DNA of 64,000 bases from Pseudomonas alcaligenes (GCF_014490745.1 NZ_LZEU01000001.1:1077501-1141500); one strand, 5' to 3'; shown: positions 18,930 to 28,354, counted from the first letter of the stretch. Numbers and translations are program-made. The notes: generated by a model from the letters alone, not told the origin.

Positions 18930-20297
18930 CTAGCGCACCCCGGCGCGGCGCAGGGCCGCCGGGGTGAAGTCGGTGGACGACATCGGGATGCCGTACTGCG
19001 GTGCGTTGCTGATTTCGTTGCGCAGGCCGGAGACGAAGTAGCGGCCATTGAGCAGGTCGTAGCAGGTCTCCACCAGGATCATCGGGATCTGCTGCTGGTA
19101 CACCTGCTGCAGATGGCCTTCGGCGACCCGCCAGATCTGCCCGCGGTTGTCGTAGTGGTCGACCACCAGGGCCTGCCAGCTGTCCTCGTCGAGGTACAGG
19201 CGGCGCTTGGCGTAGATATGGCGTTTGCCGGGCTTGAGGTTGGCTTCCACGACCCACACGCGGTGCAGTTCGTAGCGGGTGTAGTCGGGGTTGAGGTGGC
19301 CCGGCTTGATGATGTCGTCGTACTTGAGCTTGGGGTCGTCCAAGCGGTAGGCGTTGTACGGCACATACAGCTCGCTCTTGCCAAGCAGCTTCCACTCGTA
19401 ACGATCCGGCGCGCCGTTGTACATCATGAAGTTGTCGGAGGTGTGCTGGCCGTCGCTGGTGGTCGACGGGCCGTCATAGGACACCTGCGGGGCGCGGCGC
19501 ACGCGGCGCTGCCCGGCGTTGTAGACCCAGGCCAGACGTGGCTCCTTGACCTGGTCGAGGGTCTCGTGAACCAGCAGCACGTCACCGGCCAGGCGGGCCG
19601 GCGAGACGGTGCGCCACTTGTAGTAGAACAGCACGTTGTCGTTCTTCGCCTGGCCAAGGTCGCTGACCGCCCACTGCATGGCGATGTCCTGGTCGAGCAG
19701 GCTGGCGGTGTACTGCCCGCTGGCCTGCGGCGCCGCAGTGATGATGTTGCGGTGCAGAGTCGAGCCCAGGTAGCGCGCCATATGGTTCCAGACCGCCTCC
19801 AGGCCGTTCTGGGCAAGCGGGAAGGGCACGCCCATGCGGTAGTTCTGCAGGGTGTTGCCGTCGCCGGCGAGGGTTACCTGGGTGGCGTTGTCGCGGGTTT
19901 TCTGCAGCCAGGTGTCGGGGAAGGTGCTGCTGCGGTGGCTCGGGTACACCGGCATGCGGAAGCTCGAGGGGTAGCGCTTGAGCAGGGCCAGCTGGCCGTC
20001 GCTGAGGTGCTCGCGGTACTGCTCGGCGTTGGCCGCGGTGATGGTGAAGAGCGGCTTGTCGCCAGCGTAGGGATCGCTCATGAAACCGCTACCGTCCAGG
20101 GTGCCGGCGTCCTTCGCCAGGCCGCCGTTCCAGGCGGGAATGGTGCCGGCGGCATTGCCGGCCTGCTCGGCGCCGACCGGGGTGAGTTGCTGGCCGAGGG
20201 TGGCCGCCTGCTGCGCGCTGACGGCGGCCAGGGTGCTGCCGACCCACAGGGAAGCCAGCAAGGCAGAGCTGCTGATCAGATGCTTGTAGTTATTCAT
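18930..20297 (-). CDS. DUF1329 secreted protein
   Basis: A 455-residue protein with a signal peptide (cleavage near AAVSA, about 28) followed by a DUF1329 domain covering the rest. DUF1329 proteins are exported, and their genes often pair with DUF1302 genes beside catabolic genes for hydrophobic compounds, which is the case here. A role in outer-membrane handling of lipophilic substrate is inferred. ATG at 20297 is preferred over GTG at 20306 because GGTGA sits about 6 bases before it. Confidence 0.9.
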   Translation of the reverse strand: MNNYKHLISSSALLASLWVGSTLAAVSAQQAATLGQQLTPVGAEQAGNAAGTIPAWNGGLAKDAGTLDGSGFMSDPYAGDKPLFTITAANAEQYREHLSDGQLALLKRYPSSFRMPVYPSHRSSTFPDTWLQKTRDNATQVTLAGDGNTLQNYRMGVPFPLAQNGLEAVWNHMARYLGSTLHRNIITAAPQASGQYTASLLDQDIAMQWAVSDLGQAKNDNVLFYYKWRTVSPARLAGDVLLVHETLDQVKEPRLAWVYNAGQRRVRRAPQVSYDGPSTTSDGQHTSDNFMMYNGAPDRYEWKLLGKSELYVPYNAYRLDDPKLKYDDIIKPGHLNPDYTRYELHRVWVVEANLKPGKRHIYAKRRLYLDEDSWQALVVDHYDNRGQIWRVAEGHLQQVYQQQIPMILVETCYDLLNGRYFVSGLRNEISNAPQYGIPMSSTDFTPAALRRAGVR

Positions 20298-20308
20298 GTC
20301 TGTCACCG

Positions 20309-22162
20309 TTAGAAGTTCACGCCGAAGCTCAGGGCGAGGAAATCGCGATCGACCTGAGTGTTGTAATCGCCATCGAAGAAGTTGGTGTAGGAGAGGCTGG
20401 CGCTGTAGGTCTTGTCGTACTCGGCATCCAGGCCGACGCTGAGGGCCTTGGCGCCTTCGTTGAACGGGGTGGAGCTGGGGCCGTAACCTTCCACGTCATG
20501 CGACCAGGCCAGGTTCGGCTTGAGGCTGATGCCGGCGAAGACGTTGCGGTAATCCCACATCGCACGCACGCGGTAGCCCCACGAGGTGCTCGTGGTGAAA
20601 CCGTTGTTGTTGCACTCCTCCGGGCGGGTGGTGTTGGTGCTGGTGCGGCACAGGCTGTTGTCGCTCAGGGCGCCGGTGCCGTAGACCGCATCGCGGCCGT
20701 AGCGCAGGCCGCCATGGCCCTCCAGCCCGCCGACGCGCACCACGGCGGCTTCGCCGACCAGGGTCAGGCGCTCGGCTCCCATTACGCGGTCGAAGAATTG
20801 AGTGGCCGACACCTGGAACTGGCTCACCTCTTTGCGCTGGTAGCCGGGAATCGCCTGGTTGTTGCCCGGGGTGAAGGCCGCATACACCGGCGACACCGCG
20901 GCCGAGCCGAGCAGCCCGGTGACCATGTCGGCGCCGTTGATCTGCAGGGGCGCGTTGGGTCGGTAGCTCAGCTCGCCGGCCAGGGCGGTGCCGGTGGCCA
21001 GGGTGGTGGAGAAGCTCAGGCCGTAGAGGCGGATGTCTTCCGGGTAGTCGTAGTAGAACTTGCTGGTGCCCAGGCGATAGGCGCTGACCAGCGACTGCCC
21101 GGTGGGCGAGGCGATGATCCCGCCGCAGGCCGCCGCCGGAATGCCGAGGCTGGAGCAGACGCCGTTGGCGAAGTTGAGGTCGGCGATGTTCGGCCCGCTG
21201 ACCAGGCTGAAGTACGGAGTGCGGCTGTGGTAGTTGATGAAGTAGCCGCCGAACTCGGTATCCAGTGGCGTGGAGTACCAGCGCAGCGCGGCGCCCCACT
21301 GCCCGGAGTTGCGCGGATCGTTGTCGCTGACCCGCGGGATGACGATACCTTCGCTGGACAGCTGGACGCCGAAGGGATCGAGGGCGGCATGGGCCAGGGC
21401 GTTGTCGGAGATGTTCGGCCCGACGATGTTCTCATCGCAGCCATCGGCAACGGCGTCCGCGCCGAAGAAGGTGCCGCAGTTGTCGGCAATCGTCTGTTCC
21501 CAGTCCAGCTGGTAGAAGGCCTCCAGCGACAGATCCTCGCTCAGGCTCTGCGAGACATAGAACATGTTGACCGGAATCAGGCCTTCCTTGATCTCGGCCC
21601 CGGGGCGGCGGAAGGCCGCCGCATCGATCGGGTTGATGCTGTTGATGCCGCCGCCGATGAAGGTGCTTTCGCCCCAGCTCACCACCTGCTTGCCGAGGCG
21701 CACGGAGCCCGGTTGTCCGGCGATCTCGTAGTTGTGGTAGAGGAAGGCGTCGAGCAGCTGGGCGCCCGAGGACTGGGCGCCGGCCTTGCGGTTGCTGTCG
21801 CTGATGTCCTTCCAAGGGCGGCTCTCGTCCTTGAGCTCGAAGTCGTACCAGTACTTGCCGCGCACGAAGGCGCCGCTGTCGCCGTAGCGCAGCTCCAGGT
21901 CGTGCAGGCCCTTGAAGATCTTCGAGAAGGTCTCGCCTTTGTCGAAGTTCTGCCGGCCGTCGTCGCTGAGTACCGAGGCCGCCTTGCCGCCGTTGTTGGC
22001 GCCGATCAGATCCTGCTTGGCGCTTTGCGTCGACCAGCTGGCACCGATCGACAGCGAGGTGTCGAACTGGCCTTCCAGTTCGCCGAATTGAAAGCTGACG
22101 GCGAGCGCCGGCGTACTGGTCGCCGCACAGATGGCGAGCGCCAGGGGTTTGATGTTGCGCAT
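20309..22162 (-). CDS. DUF1302 outer-membrane protein
   Basis: A 617-residue protein with a signal peptide ending near TPALA (21) and a long run of alternating beta-strand-like segments, ending in phenylalanine (FGVNF) as outer-membrane barrels do. DUF1302 proteins are barrel-like proteins linked with uptake of hydrophobic compounds. It lies 11 bases upstream of DUF1329 in one operon. Start 22162 has GGAG upstream; the open frame beyond it is not coding-like. Confidence 0.9.
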   Translation of the reverse strand: MRNIKPLALAICAATSTPALAVSFQFGELEGQFDTSLSIGASWSTQSAKQDLIGANNGGKAASVLSDDGRQNFDKGETFSKIFKGLHDLELRYGDSGAFVRGKYWYDFELKDESRPWKDISDSNRKAGAQSSGAQLLDAFLYHNYEIAGQPGSVRLGKQVVSWGESTFIGGGINSINPIDAAAFRRPGAEIKEGLIPVNMFYVSQSLSEDLSLEAFYQLDWEQTIADNCGTFFGADAVADGCDENIVGPNISDNALAHAALDPFGVQLSSEGIVIPRVSDNDPRNSGQWGAALRWYSTPLDTEFGGYFINYHSRTPYFSLVSGPNIADLNFANGVCSSLGIPAAACGGIIASPTGQSLVSAYRLGTSKFYYDYPEDIRLYGLSFSTTLATGTALAGELSYRPNAPLQINGADMVTGLLGSAAVSPVYAAFTPGNNQAIPGYQRKEVSQFQVSATQFFDRVMGAERLTLVGEAAVVRVGGLEGHGGLRYGRDAVYGTGALSDNSLCRTSTNTTRPEECNNNGFTTSTSWGYRVRAMWDYRNVFAGISLKPNLAWSHDVEGYGPSSTPFNEGAKALSVGLDAEYDKTYSASLSYTNFFDGDYNTQVDRDFLALSFGVNF

Positions 22163-22205
22163 GGCTTTGACTCCACTGTTGTTTTTGTTGTGGAAAAGAC
22201 TCGAC

Positions 22206-23462
22206 TCAGTCCGCCAGCGGCGGTGGGTAGTCGATCCGGTGAACGCCCTGGTTGCTGCGGGCGAAACTCGCCAGGTAGATGCCGTCGCGCTCCGGCAGCA
22301 CCTTGGAGATGCCGCGGATGGCGCGCCCGTCGTGCATCCACCAGTACAACGGGTGGCGGCCGCTGGCATCGAACACGGCGAAGCCGCTCTGCCGCTGCTC
22401 GGCGAACAGGCTGCGCGGCAGACGCAGGATCAGCGGCTTCAGCCAGGGGTTGGCGTGCAGCCAGGTGATCAGCGCCGAGCGCGGGGCGTAGAAGGCCACG
22501 TACAGGCGGCCCTGGGCGTCGCGCTGGAGGCCGTCCGGCATGCCCGGCAGCGCTTCCTGCAGCACTTCGCTGTGGCCGGCCTGGGCGCCGGCGACGGTCA
22601 GCCTGAGCAGGCGGAACTTGGGTGTTTCGCTGATCACCAGCGAGCGCTCGATGCCGTTGGCATCCTCGCTGCCACGGTCGACCAGGATGCCGTCGATGAA
22701 GTGCAGATCCTGCGCCACCAGCTGGGCGCTGCCGCGCTGCAGGTCGAACAGCCACAGGCGGCCATGGTTGGCCAGGCTGACCGCCTCTTCGAAGGCGGCT
22801 TCGCCCATGCCGGCGCCGGGGGCTGCGTAGGGTTCGGACATGTACACCCGTTGGCCGTCCTGGCTGATGTCCAGGTCGTTGCAGAAGGCGATCGGACGGC
22901 TGTTGCTGGCGTTCAACTCGCTCACCGCGACTGCCCCCGTACCGAGCGGCTGTACGCTGCCCAGCTCGGCGGCCGGGTTGACCGGCGGAGGCAGCGGCAC
23001 GCGCAGGGCCACTGGACGAATGGCGCGGGTCACGAGGTTGAGTTCGTAGATGCCAACGGCTGCCTCGGCGGGCGGGTTGAAGCCATACAGGTGCGAGTTG
23101 CAGAACAGGATGCGGTCGCGGTCGCCCGGCACGAAGCGCGCACCGGATGGCACCAGCGGAGTCTGGGCGAAGCGCTCGGCGTGGCCGCTGCGCAGATCCA
23201 TACGCCAGAACCAGCCGTCGCGTGCGCTGATGAAGGCCTGGCCGAGGTCTTCGCGCAGCAGGATGTCGTCGTGGCCGGGCACCTCGGGGGCGCGGGTGTC
23301 GAGGGCGAGATCGTCAGGCGCCTGCACCGCGCGCAGTTCGCCGGACACCTCACCCATGGAGTAGGCTGGCGCCAGTTCGATGTAGGCGGGCGGCGTGCTG
23401 AGCAGCCAGGCACCGGCGAGGCTGGCCGCCAGCACGGCGCCGAGCAGGTAGTTAACCTTCAT
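22206..23462 (-). CDS. SMP-30/strictosidine-synthase-like protein (lactonase-type beta-propeller)
   Basis: A 418-residue protein with an N-terminal membrane anchor or signal (residues 4-20) and a six-bladed propeller similar to SMP-30/gluconolactonase and strictosidine-synthase-like (APMAP) proteins. FCNDLDISQDGQRVYMSE holds the conserved N-D metal-binding element, and PDGLQRDAQGRLYVA is a later blade. Such enzymes often hydrolyse lactones, which would fit downstream of the Baeyer-Villiger-type enzyme at 30.1 kb. That link is inference. It overlaps the M24 hydrolase by 11 bases and precedes DUF1302 by 43. Confidence 0.82.
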   Translation of the reverse strand: MKVNYLLGAVLAASLAGAWLLSTPPAYIELAPAYSMGEVSGELRAVQAPDDLALDTRAPEVPGHDDILLREDLGQAFISARDGWFWRMDLRSGHAERFAQTPLVPSGARFVPGDRDRILFCNSHLYGFNPPAEAAVGIYELNLVTRAIRPVALRVPLPPPVNPAAELGSVQPLGTGAVAVSELNASNSRPIAFCNDLDISQDGQRVYMSEPYAAPGAGMGEAAFEEAVSLANHGRLWLFDLQRGSAQLVAQDLHFIDGILVDRGSEDANGIERSLVISETPKFRLLRLTVAGAQAGHSEVLQEALPGMPDGLQRDAQGRLYVAFYAPRSALITWLHANPWLKPLILRLPRSLFAEQRQSGFAVFDASGRHPLYWWMHDGRAIRGISKVLPERDGIYLASFARSNQGVHRIDYPPPLAD

Positions 23463-24357
23463 GGCGTTTGCTCCGCGCTTCGATCACGTGCGGCACCTGC
23501 TCGTCCAGCCAGTAGCAGCGCGTGGGCTCGACCACCAGCACTTCCTCGAACTTGCAGCCACCGCCGTCCCAGCCGATATGCGGCTCGATCGCCCACAGGC
23601 CGAGCTTGTTGCCGATGTGCTCGGGAGTGAGCGCCGCCGACAGGCCCATCTTGAGGAAGGCCAGGTTGGTTTCCAGGGAGAACCAGCCGAAGGAGCGGTT
23701 GCCGACCCGCAGGTGTTTGCCCTTCTTCGGCTTGACCCGGAAGACCCGGTGGCCCAGCACGCAATGCGGGTACTTGCTGTGGATGTTGTCGTAGCCGGCG
23801 GCGTGGATGCGCCGGTCGATCTCGGCCCAGATTTCGGCGGCCGTCATGGGGCTGGCGAACAGCCCGGGAATGTCGGCGCGCAGCTGCAGGAGAAAGGCCT
23901 TGGCCTTGTCCAGTTGCGGGTTGGGGGTCAGGCACAGGGCATAGCCGACATCGCCGATGTAGCCATCGACCACCGGCGACACATCGAGAATGGCCACGTC
24001 CTCGGCGCGCAGTTGGCGCTCGCTGGGGTGGTAGTCGGCGTAGCCGGCGTACTCGTCGAAGCGCGAGTGGCTGCCGAACCAGGCGAAGGCGCGGTGCAGG
24101 TAGCGCTCGGTGCCGTGCTGGCGCAGGTAGCCCTCCAGCAGGTCGGCGGCCTGCTGCTCGGTCATGCCGACCTTGAGCTGCTTGCCGACATGCTCGACAG
24201 CCGCATAGGCCAGGCGCTGGGCCTTGAGGTAGCCGGCCATGGCCTCGGCGGGCGGCAGCATGTCCTGGCCGCCACCGTATTTCGAGCTGATCTTGGACAG
24301 CCAGCGGTAGAGCCGATCCAGCGCGCCGTTGGGTTTGAGTGTGTAGCCTATCGGCAT
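23452..24357 (-). CDS. M24-family (creatinase/aminopeptidase-like) hydrolase
   Basis: A 301-residue pita-bread-fold protein. The first metal pair is visible as two aspartates eleven apart in LDVSPVVDGYIGDVGYA (about 124-140). A His follows in the HCVLGHRVF region, and the glutamates are in AIEPHIG and FEEVLVVE near the C-terminus. Substrate is unknown; M24 members include prolidases, creatinase and ester or lactam hydrolases. It is the first gene of the leftward module 1, with GGGAGG before the ATG and a divergent AraC gene behind it. Confidence 0.85.
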   Translation of the reverse strand: MPIGYTLKPNGALDRLYRWLSKISSKYGGGQDMLPPAEAMAGYLKAQRLAYAAVEHVGKQLKVGMTEQQAADLLEGYLRQHGTERYLHRAFAWFGSHSRFDEYAGYADYHPSERQLRAEDVAILDVSPVVDGYIGDVGYALCLTPNPQLDKAKAFLLQLRADIPGLFASPMTAAEIWAEIDRRIHAAGYDNIHSKYPHCVLGHRVFRVKPKKGKHLRVGNRSFGWFSLETNLAFLKMGLSAALTPEHIGNKLGLWAIEPHIGWDGGGCKFEEVLVVEPTRCYWLDEQVPHVIEARSKRHEG

Positions 24358-24534
24358 GCTGCGCCCTCCCGGTCGGGGTGGGGGAGTCGGCCGCGGAGGC
24401 GGGGCAGATTGAGTGGGTACATGGCAGTACTCGGCGTTGTTGTTATGCCACGATGCTAAAAGCCGAGGGCGGGCGCTGGTGTTGCTCAATGGCCAATCTA
24501 ATGGTTGAATTCAGCCATGTTTTGGAGGCCCCGC
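24358..24534. promoter_or_regulatory. divergent promoter region of module 1 and its AraC regulator
   Basis: 177 bases separate the M24 gene (leftward) from the AraC-type regulator (rightward). The A/T-richer part around 24440-24515 is the likely operator and promoter zone. I could not resolve half-sites. Confidence 0.55.
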
Positions 24535-25608
24535 ATGCGCATCGAATCGGCCAGTTCCTCGTTCATTTCCCTGACCATGCCGCTGGTGCCAGTGCCTCTT
24601 CCCGCGCTGCTGCTGGATATCTTTCTGGAGCTGGGGCTGAAGGCCGAGCAACTGCTGGAAGGCACCGGTCTGCGCCAGGAACACTTCAGCCACCCGGATA
24701 CGCTGCTCAGTTACCAGCAGCTCGCGATGATGATTGCGCGGGCGCTGGCGATCACCGGCAACCCGCGCCTGGGCCTGTTGTTCGGCACCCGCATCCGCCT
24801 TTCCCATCTGGCTGAACTCGGCGTCGCCTATGCCTGTGCGCCGACTTTGCGGGAGGCCCATGCGGTCACCCTGAAGTACCAGAAACTGCTCGGCAGCGCC
24901 TTCGACATGCGCCTGGTGGAGAAGCCGGGGTACGTCGCCATCATCGCCTCGAAGCTGGTGCCGCTGGGCGAGCGCTACTGCTTCAATCAGGAGTCCTGGC
25001 TGACCGCCATCGCCAACCAGACCGCGCTGACCCTGGAAACCCCGCTGGAGGAACTGGGCCTGGAAATCGAGTTCGATTACCCCGCGCCCGAGGATCTGCA
25101 GCCCTATCGCCAGCTATTCGGAGAAAAGGTTAAATTCAGCCAGCCGTATAGCCAGATTTTGATCCCGCGCCCGCTGCTCGACCGGCGCCTGCCGGGAGCC
25201 TGTCCGACCCTGTTCAAGCTGGCGCTGGCACGTTGCGACGAGGTGGCCAGCCGCAACCGGATTCCGCTGTCGCTGCCTGAGCAGGTGCGCATCCATCTGC
25301 GCCGGGAGCTGGAAAATCCGCCGTCGGTAGAGGACATCGCGCGGCGTCTGAACCTGTCCAGCCGTACCCTGAACCGTCATCTCGATCAGCTGGACTGCAA
25401 CTACCGCCAGCTGCTGCGTGAAGTGCGCTTCGAGACCGCGGCCGAGCTGCTGCAGGGCACGGCGTTGCCGATTGCGATAGTTGCCCAGCGTGCCGGTTTC
25501 AATGACGCCTCGAACTTCGTCAAGGCGTTCCGCGACTGGGCCGGCACCACGCCGAACCGTTATCGCCAGCACCTGCGTGGCGACCGGGCCGAGACTAGCG
25601 CTCCCTAG
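24535..25608 (+). CDS. AraC-family regulator (Arabinose_bd type), module 1
   Basis: A 357-residue regulator with an N-terminal PF12625-like sensor domain (about 20-200) and a C-terminal double helix-turn-helix (about 255-350). The helices read SVEDIARRLNLSSRTLNRHL and VAQRAGFNDASNFVKAFRDW. Relatives often activate adjacent catabolic genes. ATG at 24535 has GGAGG six bases upstream; starts further upstream (24505, 24517) lack this. It is divergent from the M24/SMP-30/DUF1302/DUF1329 operon and probably controls it. Confidence 0.9.
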   Translation: MRIESASSSFISLTMPLVPVPLPALLLDIFLELGLKAEQLLEGTGLRQEHFSHPDTLLSYQQLAMMIARALAITGNPRLGLLFGTRIRLSHLAELGVAYACAPTLREAHAVTLKYQKLLGSAFDMRLVEKPGYVAIIASKLVPLGERYCFNQESWLTAIANQTALTLETPLEELGLEIEFDYPAPEDLQPYRQLFGEKVKFSQPYSQILIPRPLLDRRLPGACPTLFKLALARCDEVASRNRIPLSLPEQVRIHLRRELENPPSVEDIARRLNLSSRTLNRHLDQLDCNYRQLLREVRFETAAELLQGTALPIAIVAQRAGFNDASNFVKAFRDWAGTTPNRYRQHLRGDRAETSAP

Positions 25609-25617
25609 CCTGTCGGT

Positions 25618-25692
25618 TCAGGCAAGCCGGGCGCGCAGGTAACTGCCCACCACGATGATGATCAGCGCAAGAACGATAAAGGTGGCACTCAT
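25618..25692 (-). CDS. possible 24-residue single-helix membrane peptide
   Basis: ATG at 25692 opens MSATFIVLALIIIVVGSYLR and four more residues, a single membrane helix with a basic tail, ending at 25618. It lies downstream of the MBL-hydrolase gene in the same direction and just beyond the convergent AraC gene. The ribosome site is weak (GGGGG). It may be real as a small membrane peptide, or chance. Confidence 0.4.
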   Translation of the reverse strand: MSATFIVLALIIIVVGSYLRARLA

Positions 25693-25845
25693 CGGCGGCC
25701 CCCGCTGTGTTGTTGTATGGGGAAGTCGGCGGCAGGGCGGCTGGCCGCTCTGCCGGGTCTGCTGCGATCTTGCCGCTGGCGCGGCCTGGCGTATTGACAC
25801 AAGCAACGGCCGATTGACCGAAGGCCCGGCTCCGCCAGGCAGGCA

Positions 25846-26679
25846 CTAGGGCGCGGTATAGCGCGCCAGTTCGTGCGGGTCGTGGGCGCAGAACAGCTCG
25901 ACCTGGCCGGCGTGCTCGAGCGCCAGTTGCTGCAGGCGGGCGAGGCTCTGCACCCGGGCCTGGGGCATCTCGGCAATCACCCGCTGGAACAGCGCCAGGC
26001 CGGCCGGCACCTCGGGTTGGGCGCTCATCTGGCTGTGGTGGTAATAGGCGTCGCCGCAGTGCAGCAGCCACTTGTCGCCGTCGCGCACCGCCACGCCGAC
26101 GTGGCCGCGGGTATGCCCGTGCAGCGGGATCAGCAGTACATCCAGCGCCAGCTCGGGGAGGGCGCGGATGGCGTTGAAGCCGAACCAGTCTTCACCCGCC
26201 GGCTCTTCGTGCACGACCCAGTACGGCTGGTGGGTGAACTGCGCCGGGCGAAAGCGCAGCTTGTCCTTGCGGCTGCCGTGGGTGAGCTGGCGCAGCTCGG
26301 CCAGCAGCACATGCACGGCGGCCTCGGGAAAGTCGGCCAGCCCGCCGGCGTGGTCGCCGTCGAGGTGGGTGGGCAGGATGTGCCGCACGTCCCGCGGATC
26401 AAAGCCCAGGGCGCGCACCTGGTGCAGCGCGGTTTCCTCCAGGCGCAGTTGCGGGCGGAACAGCGGCGGCATGATGCCGCCGAGGCGTTCGCGCGGGTTG
26501 GCGATGTCCTGGGTGCCGATGCCGCTATCGACCAGCAGCAGGGCGGTCGGCGTCTCGATCAGCAGGCAGTGGCAGACCAGCTTGCCGGGCTCGCGCCAGC
26601 TGCCGCTGCGGCTGTTCATCAGGCGCTGGCACAGCGGGCACATGGTGCCGCAGTTGAGGTGGTGAATACGGATGCTCAT
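25846..26679 (-). CDS. metallo-beta-lactamase-fold hydrolase
   Basis: A 277-residue MBL-fold enzyme with the metal motif THLDGDHAGG near residues 103-112, where the second ligand is Asp rather than His. Later ligands are in LHGHTRGHVG, LLHCGDAYYHH and FCAHDPHEL. The N-terminal CGTMCPLC segment is unusual and could form an extra metal or redox site. Members hydrolyse lactones, thioesters or phosphoesters. It is the last sizeable gene of module 2, 59 bases after the oxidoreductase. Confidence 0.87.
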   Translation of the reverse strand: MSIRIHHLNCGTMCPLCQRLMNSRSGSWREPGKLVCHCLLIETPTALLLVDSGIGTQDIANPRERLGGIMPPLFRPQLRLEETALHQVRALGFDPRDVRHILPTHLDGDHAGGLADFPEAAVHVLLAELRQLTHGSRKDKLRFRPAQFTHQPYWVVHEEPAGEDWFGFNAIRALPELALDVLLIPLHGHTRGHVGVAVRDGDKWLLHCGDAYYHHSQMSAQPEVPAGLALFQRVIAEMPQARVQSLARLQQLALEHAGQVELFCAHDPHELARYTAP

Positions 26680-26738
26680 TGCAGGCTCTGTCTCTCCGGG
26701 GCGGGCCGGCGGCTGGCTGGATTGCCAGCCGCGGGCGA

Positions 26739-27707
26739 TCAGACTTCGAGCACGATCTTGCCGAAGTGTTCGTTGCGCGCCATGCGCGCCAGCGCCTCAG
26801 CAGCTTCGTCGAGCTGGTAGAGCTTGTCGATCGGCAGCTTCAGCACGCCGTCCGCCACCGCTGGGCCGAGCACGCTGGCGGTGCGTTCGATCACCGCCAT
26901 CAGCTCCTGCGGCGTGCGCGAGCGGAAGGAGGCGCCGATGTAGGTGATGCGGCGCATGTTGTGCAGATCGAAGTCGAATTCGCCGCTGTTGCCGTCCAGT
27001 CGTCCGATGTTGACCATGCGCCCGCCAATGCGGGTGGCCTGCAGGCTGCCATTGATCAGCGAGCCGGCGACGAAGTCGATCAGCAGATCGACGCCCTTGC
27101 CCTTGGTCGCCTTGCTCACCTGCGCGACCCAGTCCGCAGCCTTGGTGTCGATGGCGAGATCCGCGCCGAACTCGCTCAGGCGCTCGCGGCGCTGGGCCGA
27201 GGTGGAGGTGCCGATGACCAGGCCGGCGCCGAGGAACTTGGCCACCTGCATGCCCATCAGGCCGACCGCCGAGCTGGCGCCCTGGATCAGCACCGACTGG
27301 CCCGCGACCAGCTGGCCATTGCTGCTGATCGCATCGTGCATGGTCTGCAGGGCCACCGGCAGGGTGGCGGCCTGCTCGTAGGAAACCCCGGCGGGGATCG
27401 CGTAGATCATCCAGTCGAAGCCCAGGGTGTATTCGGCAAAGGCGGCGAAACCGGCGCCCATCACCCGGTCGCCGACCTGCCACTTGGTCACGCCGGTACC
27501 GACCTCGGCAACCTCGCCGGCCCACTCCAGGCCCATCGGCGTATTGGCGCCGCCGGCAAAGCCGTGGGCGAGCCCCTGCATGATCAGCAGGTCGGCGCGG
27601 TTCAGCGAACAGGCCCTGACCCGCACCAACACCTGACCGGGGCCGGGTTTGGGCATGGGCACATCCTGGACGACGGGGCCGTTGGCACTCGAGACAATTG
27701 CACGCAT
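26739..27707 (-). CDS. zinc-less medium-chain dehydrogenase/quinone oxidoreductase
   Basis: A 322-residue MDR-family protein. An N-terminal GroES-like domain runs from about 1 to 120, and a Rossmann domain contains QGASSAVGLMGMQVAKFLGA near 145-164. The zinc-binding cysteine loop of alcohol dehydrogenases is missing, so a quinone oxidoreductase or enoyl reductase is likely. It could reduce a conjugated ketone or enone intermediate. AGGAGA precedes the ATG. Confidence 0.9.
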   Translation of the reverse strand: MRAIVSSANGPVVQDVPMPKPGPGQVLVRVRACSLNRADLLIMQGLAHGFAGGANTPMGLEWAGEVAEVGTGVTKWQVGDRVMGAGFAAFAEYTLGFDWMIYAIPAGVSYEQAATLPVALQTMHDAISSNGQLVAGQSVLIQGASSAVGLMGMQVAKFLGAGLVIGTSTSAQRRERLSEFGADLAIDTKAADWVAQVSKATKGKGVDLLIDFVAGSLINGSLQATRIGGRMVNIGRLDGNSGEFDFDLHNMRRITYIGASFRSRTPQELMAVIERTASVLGPAVADGVLKLPIDKLYQLDEAAEALARMARNEHFGKIVLEV

Positions 27708-27772
27708 TTCAATATCTCCTGCTGTCCCGCCCGGGCGCGGCCGGCAGACGGGAAGCGCTAAAGGTGGACGGG

Positions 27773-28297
27773 TCAGATCTTGCGGATGGGGTTGCTGCCG
27801 TCCCAGTTCTGCGCGGACTTTCTGACGAACTCGAAGAACATGCCCTTGGGCCCGCTGATGTCCGACAGCTCGACCACCGAGCCGGGGTGCAGCTCGGTCT
27901 CGAAGTAGGAGAAACGCCCCTTGTCGCCGCCGATCTGGCCTTCGTGGCCGACCTTGAGGCCAAGCGCCAGGGCGTTGTCGTAGATGGTCTGGTAATCCTT
28001 GGTCCAGTAGGCCACGTGCTGCAGGCCCTCGCGGCCGGAGTCGAGGAAGTCCTTGTACATCGACGGCGCATCGTTGTGCTGCTGGATCAGTTCGATCTGC
28101 AGGTCGCCGGAGTTGGCGATCGCCACGCTCATCTCCAGCGGCGAGTCCTCGCCGCGGTAGCGGAAATAGTCGGTCTTGACCCGCTCGACGTAGAACCACG
28201 GGCCCACGCCCAGCACATTGATCCAGTGCTCCATGGCGGCATGGATGTCGCGTACCACATAGCCGTTCTGGGCGACGGCACCAAAAATTCTGCTCAT
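27773..28297 (-). CDS. VOC-superfamily (glyoxalase-like) protein
   Basis: A 174-residue protein with two beta-alpha-beta-beta-beta modules. The usual first His ligand is replaced in AQNGYVV, while LQIELIQQ, LQHVAYW and VVELSDI supply plausible Glu/His/Glu ligands. Metal binding is therefore possible but non-canonical. Relatives act as epimerases, dioxygenases or glyoxalases. GGAGGT stands before the ATG. Confidence 0.85.
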   Translation of the reverse strand: MSRIFGAVAQNGYVVRDIHAAMEHWINVLGVGPWFYVERVKTDYFRYRGEDSPLEMSVAIANSGDLQIELIQQHNDAPSMYKDFLDSGREGLQHVAYWTKDYQTIYDNALALGLKVGHEGQIGGDKGRFSYFETELHPGSVVELSDISGPKGMFFEFVRKSAQNWDGSNPIRKI

Positions 28298-28354
28298 ATG
28301 ACCTCCGGTCTTGTTGTGCTCTGGCGCCCCGGCACGCGGAGCGCCGTGGGGCGA

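Noticed and set aside
20498..22468. 656-residue plus-strand frame opposite DUF1302
   Set aside because: Low-complexity Val/Ala/Gly translation, mirror of the true gene.
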